DNA of 54,608 nucleotides from Bacteroidia bacterium (GCA_018000995.1 JAGNIU010000022.1:1-54608), one strand, 5' to 3'. Numbered from the stretch's first letter, positions 26,470 to 34,678 are shown. Translations and numbers: made by a program. The notes: generated from the letters alone by a model not told the origin.

Positions 26470-26490
26470 TCATTTTACTAATTCATTCAG

Positions 26491-27942
26491 TTAATCTTTA
26501 CCCCCACTCAACTTTCGATGAATGTATTTTTCACTTGGAAGCAAAGCCATTTGTATACGCTTTGCATAATTGATTGAGTCCAAAATTTCTTTCTGCTTTT
26601 CCTCCACTATCTTTTTTTGCATCTCAATAGTTGCATTTTTTTCGCCCAATATTAAATTGGCTTTTTGTTTCTCGCGATACCTTTTAAATATTACAATTAA
26701 AAGCAAAAGAAAAAGGATGGCGCCCGCAAGAATAGCATTCCTAAATACTTTTTGTCGTTGAAGCTCTTTGTCATTTATCGCTTTGTCTTTCGAAAGAAGT
26801 TTAATTTGCGTTTCCTTTTTTTCGGTTTCATATAACGTTTGTAATTCACTCACTTGTTTCCTGCCTTCTTCGCTAAGAATACTGTCATTCAGCGCTGTCG
26901 CTTGTTTATAATAAACAAGAGCTTTCGCTGCATCACCTGCTTCATTATATGTATCAGAAAGACTTAAAAGTGCCCATTTCATATCTTTTTTAGAACCCGA
27001 CTCTTCGGCGAATTTAAAACTGAGTTCGCCATATTTTTTTGCCTTAGGATAATCTTTAAGCTTACGATAAATTTCACCAAGCCCGTTTGTTGCGCCTGCA
27101 ATTTGATCTTTTGCTTTAATTTCCTCAGCTATTTTTAAAGCTTTTTCAAGATGGCTAAGTGCTTTCGGGTAATCTTTTAGTTCTAATAAAATATTTCCGA
27201 TGTTAAGATTACTTATTGCTAACCCGCGTTTGTCTTGCGCTTCTTCGCGGATGTTTAAGGCCCTGATATGATATTCGAGACTTTTTTTAAAATCTCTTTT
27301 ATAAAAATACACGTTACCTATATTTGTTAAACTAGCTCCTATCCGATAGTTATCTCCGATTTTTTTTCGCATTTCTAAAGCTTTAAAATGACATTCAAGA
27401 GATTTGTCATATTGTTTCATATCCTCATAAATCCGTCCAATGTTATTGAGAATAATAGCCACCTTCGCTTCATCTTTTATTCCTTCATAAATTCGCATGG
27501 CTTTCAGGTAATAATTCATACCCTCAGTCAAGTCACCCTGGTCGTAATAACAAGCTCCAATACCATTGTAACCTTGAGCAAGTCCGGCGCTATCTCCTAA
27601 TACTTGACGGATTTTAAGAGATTCGAAATGGACACTTAATGCTTTTTTAAAATCGCCTGCAAAAGACAAAGCTTGTCCTTTAAGGGTAAGAGCTTCTGCT
27701 TCTCCTTTCTTAAAACCGAGTTGATGCGCGAGTAAAATGGATTTCTCAGAATAAGATATTGCGCTATCATAAAGGGATGCGGATTTGAATTTAGCACTTA
27801 AGCTATTCCATGTTTTTACTTTATTGGTGTCGGGTTTTTGAGTGGCAGCAACTGTTCTAAGGGAGTCGATCTTTGCATTTTGAGCAAGACTTAACTGCAT
27901 GAATGATATCAGTATGATCAAGAATATATAAAAATGTCTCAT
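26491..27942 (-). CDS. TPR sensor-like membrane protein with SpoIIE-linker tail (paralogue C)
   Basis: 483 residues: signal peptide (about 1-20, ending MQLSLAQNA), about eight TPR units (for example YDKSLECHFKALEMRKKIGD), transmembrane helix 402-420, a coiled coil, and KEILDSINYAKRIQMALLPS from about 452 ending KYIHRKLSGGKD. The C-terminal 120 nt resemble paralogue B much more closely than the repeats do, suggesting recent exchange or strong constraint. No output domain is present. The gene is monocistronic in this window. Confidence 0.75.
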   Translation of the reverse strand: MRHFYIFLIILISFMQLSLAQNAKIDSLRTVAATQKPDTNKVKTWNSLSAKFKSASLYDSAISYSEKSILLAHQLGFKKGEAEALTLKGQALSFAGDFKKALSVHFESLKIRQVLGDSAGLAQGYNGIGACYYDQGDLTEGMNYYLKAMRIYEGIKDEAKVAIILNNIGRIYEDMKQYDKSLECHFKALEMRKKIGDNYRIGASLTNIGNVYFYKRDFKKSLEYHIRALNIREEAQDKRGLAISNLNIGNILLELKDYPKALSHLEKALKIAEEIKAKDQIAGATNGLGEIYRKLKDYPKAKKYGELSFKFAEESGSKKDMKWALLSLSDTYNEAGDAAKALVYYKQATALNDSILSEEGRKQVSELQTLYETEKKETQIKLLSKDKAINDKELQRQKVFRNAILAGAILFLLLLIVIFKRYREKQKANLILGEKNATIEMQKKIVEEKQKEILDSINYAKRIQMALLPSEKYIHRKLSGGKD

Positions 27943-27996
27943 GCTCTAAAATACAGTTTTTATTTCGGGAAATATTAAGTGATGGTATACTGTCCT

Positions 27997-28030
27997 AAAA
28001 AAAAGGCCTGATAACAAATGTTACCAGGCC
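27997..28030 (-). terminator. Rho-independent terminator after tRNA-Leu
   Basis: GGCCTG (28005-28010) pairs with CAGGCC (28025-28030) and the stem continues inward through ATAACA/TGTTAC with one mismatch; on the minus strand a run of eight T follows. It lies just after the tRNA 3' end. Confidence 0.8.
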
Positions 28031-28033
28031 GTG

Positions 28034-28114
28034 TACTCAGGAGGAGATTCGAACTCCCACACCTTGCGGTATACGCACCTCAAGCGTACGTGTATACCAT
28101 TCCACCACCTGAGC
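28034..28114 (-). tRNA. tRNA-Leu (anticodon GAG)
   Basis: The minus strand folds as a tRNA with acceptor GCTCAGG/CCTGAGT, D-arm GTGGAATGGTATACAC, anticodon stem TACGC/GCGTA around the loop TTGAGGT (anticodon GAG), a long class II variable arm and a T-arm with TTCGAAT. The discriminator base is A, as in leucine tRNAs, and CCA is not encoded. It reads CUC/CUU codons. Confidence 0.93.
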
Positions 28115-28200
28115 ATTTACTAAGGCGGTACCTCCCGATAAATCGGGACCACCACCTGAGCAGGAGGTCTTTAGGGATACTTCCGAACAACAGTTCGGAC
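28115..28200. repeat. Palindrome cluster with a partial copy of the tRNA-Leu 5' end
   Basis: CCCGATAAATCGGG (28134-28147) is a perfect palindrome enclosed by ACCTCC/GGAGGT (28130-28135, 28163-28168). CCACCACCTGAGCA at 28149-28162 exactly repeats the tRNA 5' segment at 28102-28115. TCCGAAC/GTTCGGA (28182-28199) forms a third hairpin. No gene is seen here. Confidence 0.7.
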
Positions 28201-28269
28201 TAACACTAGAGTTGAAGCCGCAAATTTGGTGATTTTTTAGCTAAAAACGGACTAAAAAAAGGGCTAAAA

Positions 28270-28300
28270 TTTGTCAAAAGCCAATAAATACCTATATTTG
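28270..28300 (+). promoter_or_regulatory. Bacteroidota-type promoter for rplS
   Basis: TTTG at 28270-28273 and TATATTTG at 28293-28300 with a 19-bp spacer, a near-perfect match to the -33/-7 consensus. It leaves a leader of almost 100 nt before rplS. Confidence 0.75.
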
Positions 28301-28304
28301 CGCC

Positions 28305-28400
28305 TCGCTTTTCAGCCGCTGTTTACACAAGGTAAAGTATGCTACTAGCTTAAACCAAGCCTTCGCAAGCTACGGCTGGCAGGCATTAAAAGTTTATAAA
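28305..28400 (+). promoter_or_regulatory. Long structured 5' leader of rplS, possible autoregulatory L19 leader
   Basis: About 96 nt separate the predicted start of transcription from the rplS ATG. A GC-rich stretch can pair (GCCT near 28361 with AGGC near 28383, plus inner AGC/GCT). Ribosomal-protein leaders for L19 have been described in Flavobacteria, but I cannot verify that this one matches the model; the same stretch also resembles dispersed palindromic repeats. Confidence 0.35.
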
Positions 28401-28772
28401 ATGAGTTTATTATTAGATTACGTAAAACAACAGTTAATCCCTGTTTCTAATCATCCAAATTTTAAAGCCGGTGATACAATTACCGTTCACTATAAAATTA
28501 AAGAGGGTGATAAAGAACGTGTACAGCAATTTACAGGTGTTGTTATCCAAAGAAAAAACGAAAGAGCTACAGCTTCTTTTACAGTAAGAAAAATGTCGAA
28601 CGCAGTTGGTGTTGAGCGTATCTTCCCTCTTGCTTCTCCATTTATCGAGAAAATTGAAGTAGCTAAAGTTGGTGTTGTTCGCCGTGCTAAATTATTTTAT
28701 TTACGCGACCGTACCGGTAAAGCAGCTCGTATTCGTGAAAAAATTCAAAATAAAGACGAAGTTAAAGCATAA
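28401..28772 (+). CDS. rplS: 50S ribosomal protein L19
   Basis: 123 residues, full length for L19. Diagnostic segments are [52 protein letters not shown] and [19 protein letters not shown]19 sits at the 30S-50S interface of the ribosome. The gene stands alone, without the rimM-trmD neighbours seen in many bacteria, between its own strong promoter and a strong terminator. Confidence 0.98.
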   Translation: MSLLLDYVKQQLIPVSNHPNFKAGDTITVHYKIKEGDKERVQQFTGVVIQRKNERATASFTVRKMSNAVGVERIFPLASPFIEKIEVAKVGVVRRAKLFYLRDRTGKAARIREKIQNKDEVKA

Positions 28773-28790
28773 TATATTTCCACATTATTT

Positions 28791-28820
28791 AAACCCTGCC
28801 TCAAAAAAGGCAGGGTTTTT
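28791..28820 (+). terminator. Rho-independent terminator after rplS
   Basis: AAACCCTGCC (28791-28800) pairs with GGCAGGGTTT (28809-28818) around TCAAAAAA, ending in a T-run, 19 bases after the stop codon. The A-tract on the other side would also let it act on the opposite strand. Confidence 0.92.
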
Positions 28821-28850
28821 ATTTGAACTTTATTCCGTCATTTATTTTCG

Positions 28851-28858
28851 TAACTTTG
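28851..28858 (+). promoter_or_regulatory. -7 element upstream of the type B sorting-domain gene
   Basis: TAACTTTG matches TAnnTTTG and ends five bases before the first ATG at 28864, so the second in-frame ATG at 28870 with a very short leader is a good alternative start. A TTTG at 28822-28825 is 25 bp away, slightly long for a -33 element. Confidence 0.45.
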
Positions 28859-28863
28859 ATTGA

Positions 28864-29934
28864 ATGCCAATGAAAGTAAAGTTTCTTTATAGCCTGCTGC
28901 TAGTTTTATTTGCAAAATTTATTTTGGCTCAAAGCCCAACCGCTTTTGCCGGTCCCGATTTTACACTTTGTCCCGCAAGCTCAGGAACGCTAGGCGCAAC
29001 AGTTGCAGCAACAGGCGGAACCCCACCCTATTTTTATTTTTGGCAACCTGCTACCGGTTTAAATAACGTGAACCTCGCTAATCCAACAACAAGCGTTACC
29101 ACCCAAACTACTTATACGTTAACAGTACGTGATGCAAACGATAGTATAGACACCGATATAGTCACAGTTTTTATTTCTGACATTCTTAAATACACTGAGG
29201 GTAAAGACACTTCCTTTTGTTTAAGTAAAGCCTCTAATATTGTTTTAGGAAATCCTCTTAATTCAAGCGCAGTCGGTGCTACGTTTACATGGACTCCTTC
29301 CTACGGACTCAACAATCCCAACTCTCCTAATCCAATTGCCAATCCAAGTGTAACTACAAGTTATTCTTTAACTGTATCAAAAGACGGATGTACTGCCTAT
29401 ACAGGAAGTGTGAATATCAATATCAGTATGTTCAATGTCAATCTCGCATTTAATGATACAACAATTAAAGAAGGACAAACCATTACTTTAATTGCGAATA
29501 GTTCTGCTTCAACTTATACTTGGTATCCGTGGAATATATCTTGGAGTTACGGCAACACTAACAAACCGGATGTAAGCCCAATCAAAACAACTACTTTTTA
29601 TTGTTTAGCTTATGATGCTAATGGCTGCCTAGGCTTCGATACCGTTAGAGTAAATGTAATTCCTGATGATGATTTAATTTTTTACAGCGCCTTTACACCA
29701 AACAGCGATGGTAACAACGATTTCTTTTATATTGGAAACATCGGCAAGTATCCTGATAATATTTTAAAAATATATAACAGATACGGACAAATAATTTATA
29801 CTTCGGCGGGATATAATAATGATTGGGATGGTTCTTATCAAGGAGATAAAGTACCTACAGGGACTTACTTTTATATTCTGTACACCAACACCGATAAAGG
29901 AAATTACAACGGCTCCGTTACTATTTTACGATAA
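28864..29934 (+). CDS. Secreted protein with type IX secretion type B sorting domain
   Basis: 356 residues: signal peptide (about 1-22, ending FILAQSP), then two or three Ig/PKD-like units with the repeated pattern PATGLNNVNLANPTTSVTTQ / PSYGLNNPNSPNPIANPSVT, and a C-terminal gliding-motility-associated (type B) domain from about 268: FYSAFTPNSDGNNDFFYIGN, KIYNRYGQIIYTS, YNNDWDGSYQGDKVPTGTYF. Such proteins cross the outer membrane by type IX secretion and stay at the surface or are released. The start may be the second ATG (MKVKF). The passenger has no enzymatic motif. Confidence 0.85.
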   Translation: MPMKVKFLYSLLLVLFAKFILAQSPTAFAGPDFTLCPASSGTLGATVAATGGTPPYFYFWQPATGLNNVNLANPTTSVTTQTTYTLTVRDANDSIDTDIVTVFISDILKYTEGKDTSFCLSKASNIVLGNPLNSSAVGATFTWTPSYGLNNPNSPNPIANPSVTTSYSLTVSKDGCTAYTGSVNINISMFNVNLAFNDTTIKEGQTITLIANSSASTYTWYPWNISWSYGNTNKPDVSPIKTTTFYCLAYDANGCLGFDTVRVNVIPDDDLIFYSAFTPNSDGNNDFFYIGNIGKYPDNILKIYNRYGQIIYTSAGYNNDWDGSYQGDKVPTGTYFYILYTNTDKGNYNGSVTILR

Positions 29935-29953
29935 TTGATTTACTTTTTTTTAA

Positions 29954-30334
29954 ATGAAGATTAAAATTGCTTCATACTTAATTCTTGCTTTGTTTTTATT
30001 TACGACTTGTAAAAAAACGAAATTAAAAAAAGAATATGCTTCATTGGAAGGAACCTGGCGTTGGAGTCGCGGTTGGGGTGACGGCGGTACTAAAGAATTA
30101 AAATTAGATTTAAAAGAAAGAGGCAAATACAAACTCTTCCGCAATAAAGATAAAATTGATCACGGTCGAATATTAAAAACCGATGGCTACCTTAAATTTA
30201 TTTCAGAAAAACTCTTTAATAATAAAGACCTGATGCTAGATAACAAGATGATTGTCTATTTTTCTAACGATAGCATCAACATCACCAAAACAGATTGTAC
30301 CGATTGCGCTTTCTCTACTTTTCGTAAAGATTAG
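29954..30334 (+). CDS. Small lipoprotein of unknown function
   Basis: 126 residues with a lipoprotein signal (SYLILALFLFTTC, lipid-accepting Cys19). The mature part begins SLEGTWRWSRGWGDGG and continues as short beta strands (KELKLDLKERGKYKLF, LKFISEKLF, MIVYFSNDSINI), suggesting a lipocalin-like barrel; this is a guess from the GTW opening. It ends with Cys-rich TDCTDCAF. It lies 19 bases after the type B sorting-domain gene and may be co-transcribed. Confidence 0.65.
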   Translation: MKIKIASYLILALFLFTTCKKTKLKKEYASLEGTWRWSRGWGDGGTKELKLDLKERGKYKLFRNKDKIDHGRILKTDGYLKFISEKLFNNKDLMLDNKMIVYFSNDSINITKTDCTDCAFSTFRKD

Positions 30335-30339
30335 GCTAG

Positions 30340-30349
30340 CCCCCCCCCC
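30340..30349. repeat. Run of ten C
   Basis: A homopolymer of ten C lies between the lipoprotein stop and glnN, outside coding sequence and outside the predicted promoter. Confidence 0.7.
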
Positions 30350-30392
30350 TCTTTTCAGGCAAAATTATCCGATTTATAAACTATTTCAGATC

Positions 30393-30458
30393 AGACCCCC
30401 TAAAAATTAGCCTCATGTTACAAAAAAGTTGATAATTTTGGGTTAGACCCCCTAAAAA
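30393..30458 (+). promoter_or_regulatory. Direct repeat AGACCCCCTAAAAA x2 upstream of glnN
   Basis: AGACCCCCTAAAAA occurs at 30393-30406 and again at 30445-30458, 52 bp apart, which is about five helical turns. The second copy lies within the spacer of the predicted glnN promoter. The arrangement suggests a regulator binding two sites on one face of the DNA. Confidence 0.45.
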
Positions 30459-30471
30459 AGATATATATTTG
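30437..30471 (+). promoter_or_regulatory. Bacteroidota-type promoter for glnN
   Basis: TTTG at 30437-30440 and TATATTTG at 30464-30471 with a 23-bp spacer, ending 19 bases before the ATG. The downstream copy of the AGACCCCCTAAAAA repeat sits inside the spacer. Confidence 0.65.
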
Positions 30472-30490
30472 TCAAAAAAAACGAAAATAT

Positions 30491-32680
30491 ATGTCAACAC
30501 GCCGAATTTTAGCCATGCAGGACGTTGTAAAACGAGTTCCTGTTCAGATTGAAAAATCTAAAGAGCAAGTTTCAAAATATTACGGTTCTGATGTTTTTGG
30601 CCTTGATGCCATGCGTGAGTTCCTTTCTGAAGAAGCTTTTCAAAGTATTCAGCAATCTATGAATCAAGGTACAATCGTCGACCGTAAAATGGCCGATCAG
30701 GTTGCAGCTTGTATGAAAGCTTGGGCTCAAAGTAAAGGAGTGACACATTTCACACACTGGTTTCAACCATTATCCGGTGCAACTGCAGAAAAGCATGATG
30801 GATTTTTTGAACCTATTGAAGGCGGTCGCGCTATTGAACGTTTCAGCGGTAACGCATTAGTTCAACAAGAACCTGATGCTTCTTCTTTCCCTAACGGAGG
30901 AATTAGAAATACTTTTGAAGCGCGTGGTTACACTGCATGGGATCCAACCTCACCTGCATTTATATGGGGAGAAACTTTATGTATCCCAACAATATTTATT
31001 TCTTACACAGGCGAATCATTAGATTTTAAAACGCCTTTATTAAAATCATTAAGCGCATTAGATAAAGCGGCAACAGATGTTTGTCAGTATTTTGATAAGA
31101 ACGTAACTAAAGTGGTGGCTACTTTAGGTTGGGAACAAGAATATTTTTTAATTGATTCGGCTTTATATAATATCCGTTACGATTTACAACAAACAGGACG
31201 TACTTTATTCGGTCACGCTCCTGCTAAAGGACAACAATTAGAAGATCATTACTGGGGTTCAATTCCGGAGAGAGTTGCAGCTTACATGCGCGATTTCGAA
31301 TATGAATCACATTTATTAGGAATTCCTGTAAGAACAAGACATAACGAAGTGGCACCAGCACAATTTGAGTGCGCTCCAGTTTTTGAAGAAACTAATTTAG
31401 CAGTTGATCATAATTTATTATTAATGGACGTGATGGAAAAAGTAGCTATCCGTCATAACTTCCGTGTATTACTTCACGAAAAACCTTATGCTGGTGTAAA
31501 TGGAAGTGGTAAACATAATAACTGGAGTTTAGCAACTAACACCGGTAAAAATTTATTATCACCGGGAAAAACACCTAAAACAAATTTACAGTTCCTTACT
31601 TTCTTTATTAATACTGTAATGGCAGTTCACGAGCACGCTGATTTATTACGTGCTTCAATTGCTTCTGCAAATAACGATCACCGCTTAGGTGCTAACGAAG
31701 CGCCTCCGGCAATTATGTCGGTTTTCTTAGGTGAACAATTATCAAATGTGTTAGATGAATTAGAGAAATCTGTTCACAGCGGTAAGATGAGTCCTGAAGA
31801 AAAAACAAAATTAAAACTGAACATCGGAAAAATTCCAGATATTTTATTAGACAATACGGATAGAAACAGAACTTCACCCTTTGCTTTCACAGGAAATAAA
31901 TTTGAATTCCGCGCCGTAGGCTCTTCACAAAATTGTGGTGGACCAATGACTGTATTGAATGCAATTGTTGCTGAGCAATTAAATAAATTTAAAGCGGAAG
32001 TTGATGATTTAATGGATAAGAAAGTGGAGAAAGACGAAGCTATTTTCCAAGTATTGAAAAAATATATTATTGCCAGTAAAAAAATCCGCTTCGAAGGAAA
32101 TGGTTATGGTGATGAGTGGAAAGCAGAAGCTAAAAAACGCGGTTTAACAAATATAGCGACTACACCAGGTGCATTAGAAGCAATGATTTCAAAAAAATCT
32201 TTAGAGATGTTCGAATCACAAGGTATTTTAAATCACCGCGAACAAGAAGCCCGTTACGAGATTGCTTTAGAGACTTACACTAAGAAAATTCAAATTGAAT
32301 CGCGCATTATTGCTGATATGGTAGATAATCAAATTATACCGGCAACTTTAACTTATCAAAAAAGTTTAATTGATAATGTAAGTGGTTTGAAAAGTATTTT
32401 TTCGGCAGAAGATTTCAAAAAAACGGCTGCAACTCAAATTGAATTAATTAAAGAAATTTCAGAAAGAGTTTCAGTCATTAAAAAAGCATCTGATGATATG
32501 ACCGAAGAAAGAAAGAAAGCAAACAATTTAGACAGCGCTAAAAAACAAGCACACGCCTATTGCGATAAAGTAAAATCATACTTTGAAACTATTCGCTACA
32601 ATGTAGATAAGCTAGAAAACATTGTTGATGATGCTACTTGGCCATTGCCAAAATACAGAGAGATGTTGTACTTGAGATAG
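30491..32680 (+). CDS. glnN: Glutamine synthetase type III
   Basis: 729 residues, the large GSIII form typical of Bacteroidota (types I and II are about 350-470). Hallmarks: VTHFTHWFQPLSGATAEKHD, GWEQEYFLID (metal Glu), RHNEVAPAQFE, GVNGSGKHNNWSLAT (ammonia/ATP site), ASANNDHRLGANEAPPA and NRTSPFAFTGNKFEFRAVGS. It condenses glutamate and ammonia to glutamine with ATP in the cytoplasm. It is monocistronic between a promoter with a 14-bp direct repeat and a strong terminator, so nitrogen control at this promoter is likely but not demonstrated. Confidence 0.97.
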   Translation: MSTRRILAMQDVVKRVPVQIEKSKEQVSKYYGSDVFGLDAMREFLSEEAFQSIQQSMNQGTIVDRKMADQVAACMKAWAQSKGVTHFTHWFQPLSGATAEKHDGFFEPIEGGRAIERFSGNALVQQEPDASSFPNGGIRNTFEARGYTAWDPTSPAFIWGETLCIPTIFISYTGESLDFKTPLLKSLSALDKAATDVCQYFDKNVTKVVATLGWEQEYFLIDSALYNIRYDLQQTGRTLFGHAPAKGQQLEDHYWGSIPERVAAYMRDFEYESHLLGIPVRTRHNEVAPAQFECAPVFEETNLAVDHNLLLMDVMEKVAIRHNFRVLLHEKPYAGVNGSGKHNNWSLATNTGKNLLSPGKTPKTNLQFLTFFINTVMAVHEHADLLRASIASANNDHRLGANEAPPAIMSVFLGEQLSNVLDELEKSVHSGKMSPEEKTKLKLNIGKIPDILLDNTDRNRTSPFAFTGNKFEFRAVGSSQNCGGPMTVLNAIVAEQLNKFKAEVDDLMDKKVEKDEAIFQVLKKYIIASKKIRFEGNGYGDEWKAEAKKRGLTNIATTPGALEAMISKKSLEMFESQGILNHREQEARYEIALETYTKKIQIESRIIADMVDNQIIPATLTYQKSLIDNVSGLKSIFSAEDFKKTAATQIELIKEISERVSVIKKASDDMTEERKKANNLDSAKKQAHAYCDKVKSYFETIRYNVDKLENIVDDATWPLPKYREMLYLR

Positions 32681-32701
32681 TCAAACTAACCTATATAAAA
32701 G

Positions 32702-32731
32702 AGCCCTTCAGAATCCTGAGGGGCTTTTTTA
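32702..32731 (+). terminator. Rho-independent terminator after glnN
   Basis: AGCCCTTCAG (32702-32711) pairs with CTGAGGGGCT (32716-32725) around AATC, with one wobble, followed by a T-run; 22 bases after the stop. Confidence 0.9.
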
Positions 32732-32760
32732 TTATATCAAAATCTCTTCAACAATACGTT

Positions 32761-32858
32761 GTCATGGTGAGCTTGACGAAGCGCCGTGCTGCCCTTCGTC
32801 AAGCTCAGGGCTGAGATCATTTGGAATCTACTACATGGTTCGGCAAGCTCACCATGAC
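32761..32858. repeat. 98-bp compound palindrome (REP/BIME-like)
   Basis: GTCATGGTGAGCTTG (32761-32775) and CAAGCTCACCATGAC (32844-32858) are exact 15-bp inverted arms. Inside, GACGAAG and CTTCGTC form a second hairpin near 32775-32800. The sequence TTCGGCAAGCTCA at its right end recurs in the 3' end of the exonuclease gene at 43453. No coding potential is seen. Confidence 0.8.
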
Positions 32859-32870
32859 TTATTACTAAAT

Positions 32871-32901
32871 AAAAAAGCCCGAACAGATTATCGGGCCTTT
32901 T
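32871..32901 (-). terminator. Terminator after the S8 peptidase gene
   Basis: On the minus strand AAAAGGCCCGA and TCGGGCTTTTTT form a stem with a T-tail, about 45 bases beyond the peptidase stop. The A/T-flanked stem may work on both strands. Confidence 0.75.
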
Positions 32902-32945
32902 AAATATTTTCATTCGTACTTCTACAATCGTACCTCGTAATTCGC

Positions 32946-34559
32946 TTACCCTTTCACCTTCACCATACCTTGCGCCATTTTAACGGCTTCGTATAGATTT
33001 ACAATTCCACCTGATTTAGTTAATTTTTCAAACTCAACTAATTCATCCTTTGTTCCAGGTTTAATTACTTTTTTGCCTTTGTATTCTTTAATGCTTGAAG
33101 CAACTAAAATCTTTTTTATTTGTTTTGCAGTTAACTCAGGGTAATACGATTTTAAAACGCTGGCTACACCTGCTACAACCGGAGCTGCCATACTGGTACC
33201 ACTTGCGTCTTTATATTTACTTTCAGGCGCTGTAGAATGAATATCAACGCCGGGCGAAAATAAATCAGATGTTTTTTTACCGTAATTACTAAATGGAGCA
33301 GCTACTTTTTCACCGGCTTTCCAACTAAGTGCAGATACATCCATAAAATTAGAGGCTTCTTTTTTTCCACCTTCAAATTTTTTGCAAGGATAGTGTGTGG
33401 TTACATCAATATCAATGCCATCGTTACCCGCAGCGTGAATTAATAAAACACCCTTGCTCTCAGCATATTTTACTGCATCATCAACCACTTTCTTATCCCA
33501 GCTATATTTTTTTCCGAAACTCATGTTTAAGATGGAAGCACCATTATCCACCGCATATCGAATAGCATTAGCAACGTCTTTATCACGCTCATCACCATTT
33601 GGCACGCAACGCACGCTCATGATTTTTACATTATCAGCAATACCATCCATCCCTATTCCATTCTTACGGCTTGCAGCAATAATTCCCGCTACGTGAGTGC
33701 CGTGGAAGCTGAACGGTCCTTTACAATCACCATTACCATAGTACTTTTCATTGCTATTAGCATAATCATCACCAACAATTGAACGCGGATCGAAATCTAA
33801 GTTTAATGAAGTGCTTACTAAATTATTTATTTGCTCATACCCTTCTTCAATTTCTTCCATTAACTCCTCTATATTTCCACCGGGTTGTTGTTGCAACATA
33901 GTCATTGCTAAAAATTTCCCCTGCTTTCCTTTTTGATCTGTTGGCTCGTATTTTTTTAAAGCTTCTGCATCAATTTTTTCAACACCTGCATCTTTCAATT
34001 CCTTAACTAAACCTCCCAATGATTCCTTTATAAAAACAAGTTGATTTAAAGTTGCTTCATACTCCTCTTTTTGTCCTTTATAATCATCCTTTACCTTATT
34101 ATAAAGTGCGAATTCCTTTTTCTCAGCTTTAGTTTTTAAATCTTTTTCGGTCTTCCCTTCGTATTTTGGTTTATAGAATCTATACAAACGGGTTAATTCC
34201 AAATTATCTTTCTCAACGTTCTTTCCGTCTTTCCCGCCAATAAAATTCCAACCATGAATATCATCAATATACCCGTTCTTGTCATCATCAATACCATTAC
34301 CGGCAATTTCTTTAGGGTTAGTCCACATCACATCTTTTAAATCTTCGTGCATGTAATCCACACCGCTATCTAAAACACCGACAATAATAGTTGTTGATTT
34401 TTTACCTTTCAGTAACTCTTCGTAAGTACGTTCTGTACTAACACCATTTACATTGTCTTTTTTTGCATCAAGGTTAAACCAATTATCCGGTCGTTTTGAT
34501 TCTTGTGCGTTTGTTAGTGTTGCAAACAACACGGCAATGGCTATAATAATTCTCTTCAT
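32946..34559 (-). CDS. Secreted subtilisin-family (S8) serine protease
   Basis: 537 residues from the ATG at 34559, which opens a signal peptide (MKRIIIAIAVLFATLTNAQ). The triad is complete: Asp64 (VGVLDSGVDYMHEDL), His286 (FHGTHVAGI) and Ser456 (GTSMAAPVVAG), with oxyanion Asn379 (AAGND). About 220 residues separate Asp from His, including a K/E-rich helical insertion at roughly 120-250 that classical subtilisins lack. No type IX sorting domain is seen, so it is probably periplasmic or outer-membrane associated. The frame is open back to 34628 without signal-peptide character. Confidence 0.9.
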   Translation of the reverse strand: MKRIIIAIAVLFATLTNAQESKRPDNWFNLDAKKDNVNGVSTERTYEELLKGKKSTTIIVGVLDSGVDYMHEDLKDVMWTNPKEIAGNGIDDDKNGYIDDIHGWNFIGGKDGKNVEKDNLELTRLYRFYKPKYEGKTEKDLKTKAEKKEFALYNKVKDDYKGQKEEYEATLNQLVFIKESLGGLVKELKDAGVEKIDAEALKKYEPTDQKGKQGKFLAMTMLQQQPGGNIEELMEEIEEGYEQINNLVSTSLNLDFDPRSIVGDDYANSNEKYYGNGDCKGPFSFHGTHVAGIIAASRKNGIGMDGIADNVKIMSVRCVPNGDERDKDVANAIRYAVDNGASILNMSFGKKYSWDKKVVDDAVKYAESKGVLLIHAAGNDGIDIDVTTHYPCKKFEGGKKEASNFMDVSALSWKAGEKVAAPFSNYGKKTSDLFSPGVDIHSTAPESKYKDASGTSMAAPVVAGVASVLKSYYPELTAKQIKKILVASSIKEYKGKKVIKPGTKDELVEFEKLTKSGGIVNLYEAVKMAQGMVKVKG

Positions 34560-34650
34560 ATTCAGAATTTTAATAAAAGTATAATGATAAAGTAAGTAAA
34601 TATATACAAGCATTGCAATGGCTTTCATATATTTTAACGGCCTTTTGGTT

Positions 34651-34670
34651 AAAACCCCGCAATGTGGGGG
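34651..34670 (-). terminator. Short terminator after the S41 peptidase gene
   Basis: On the minus strand CCCC-ACATTGC-GGGG is followed by TTTT, nine bases beyond the S41 stop. Short stem, so modest confidence. Confidence 0.5.
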
Positions 34671-34678
34671 ACAATAGC

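Noticed and set aside
28005..28030. Palindrome containing ATAACA-N2-TGTTAC, resembling the sulfur-regulon operator
   Set aside because: It is part of a longer GC-flanked stem followed by a T-run on the minus strand, directly after tRNA-Leu; it is a terminator, and no -7 element stands 36.5 bp away.
28115..28200. Integration (att) site at tRNA-Leu
   Set aside because: The repeated part is the tRNA 5' end, and no integrase or foreign gene block is present beside it.
28018..28203. Possible 61-codon gene over the tRNA-Leu region
   Set aside because: It lies across the tRNA and palindromes on the opposite strand and has no protein-like features.
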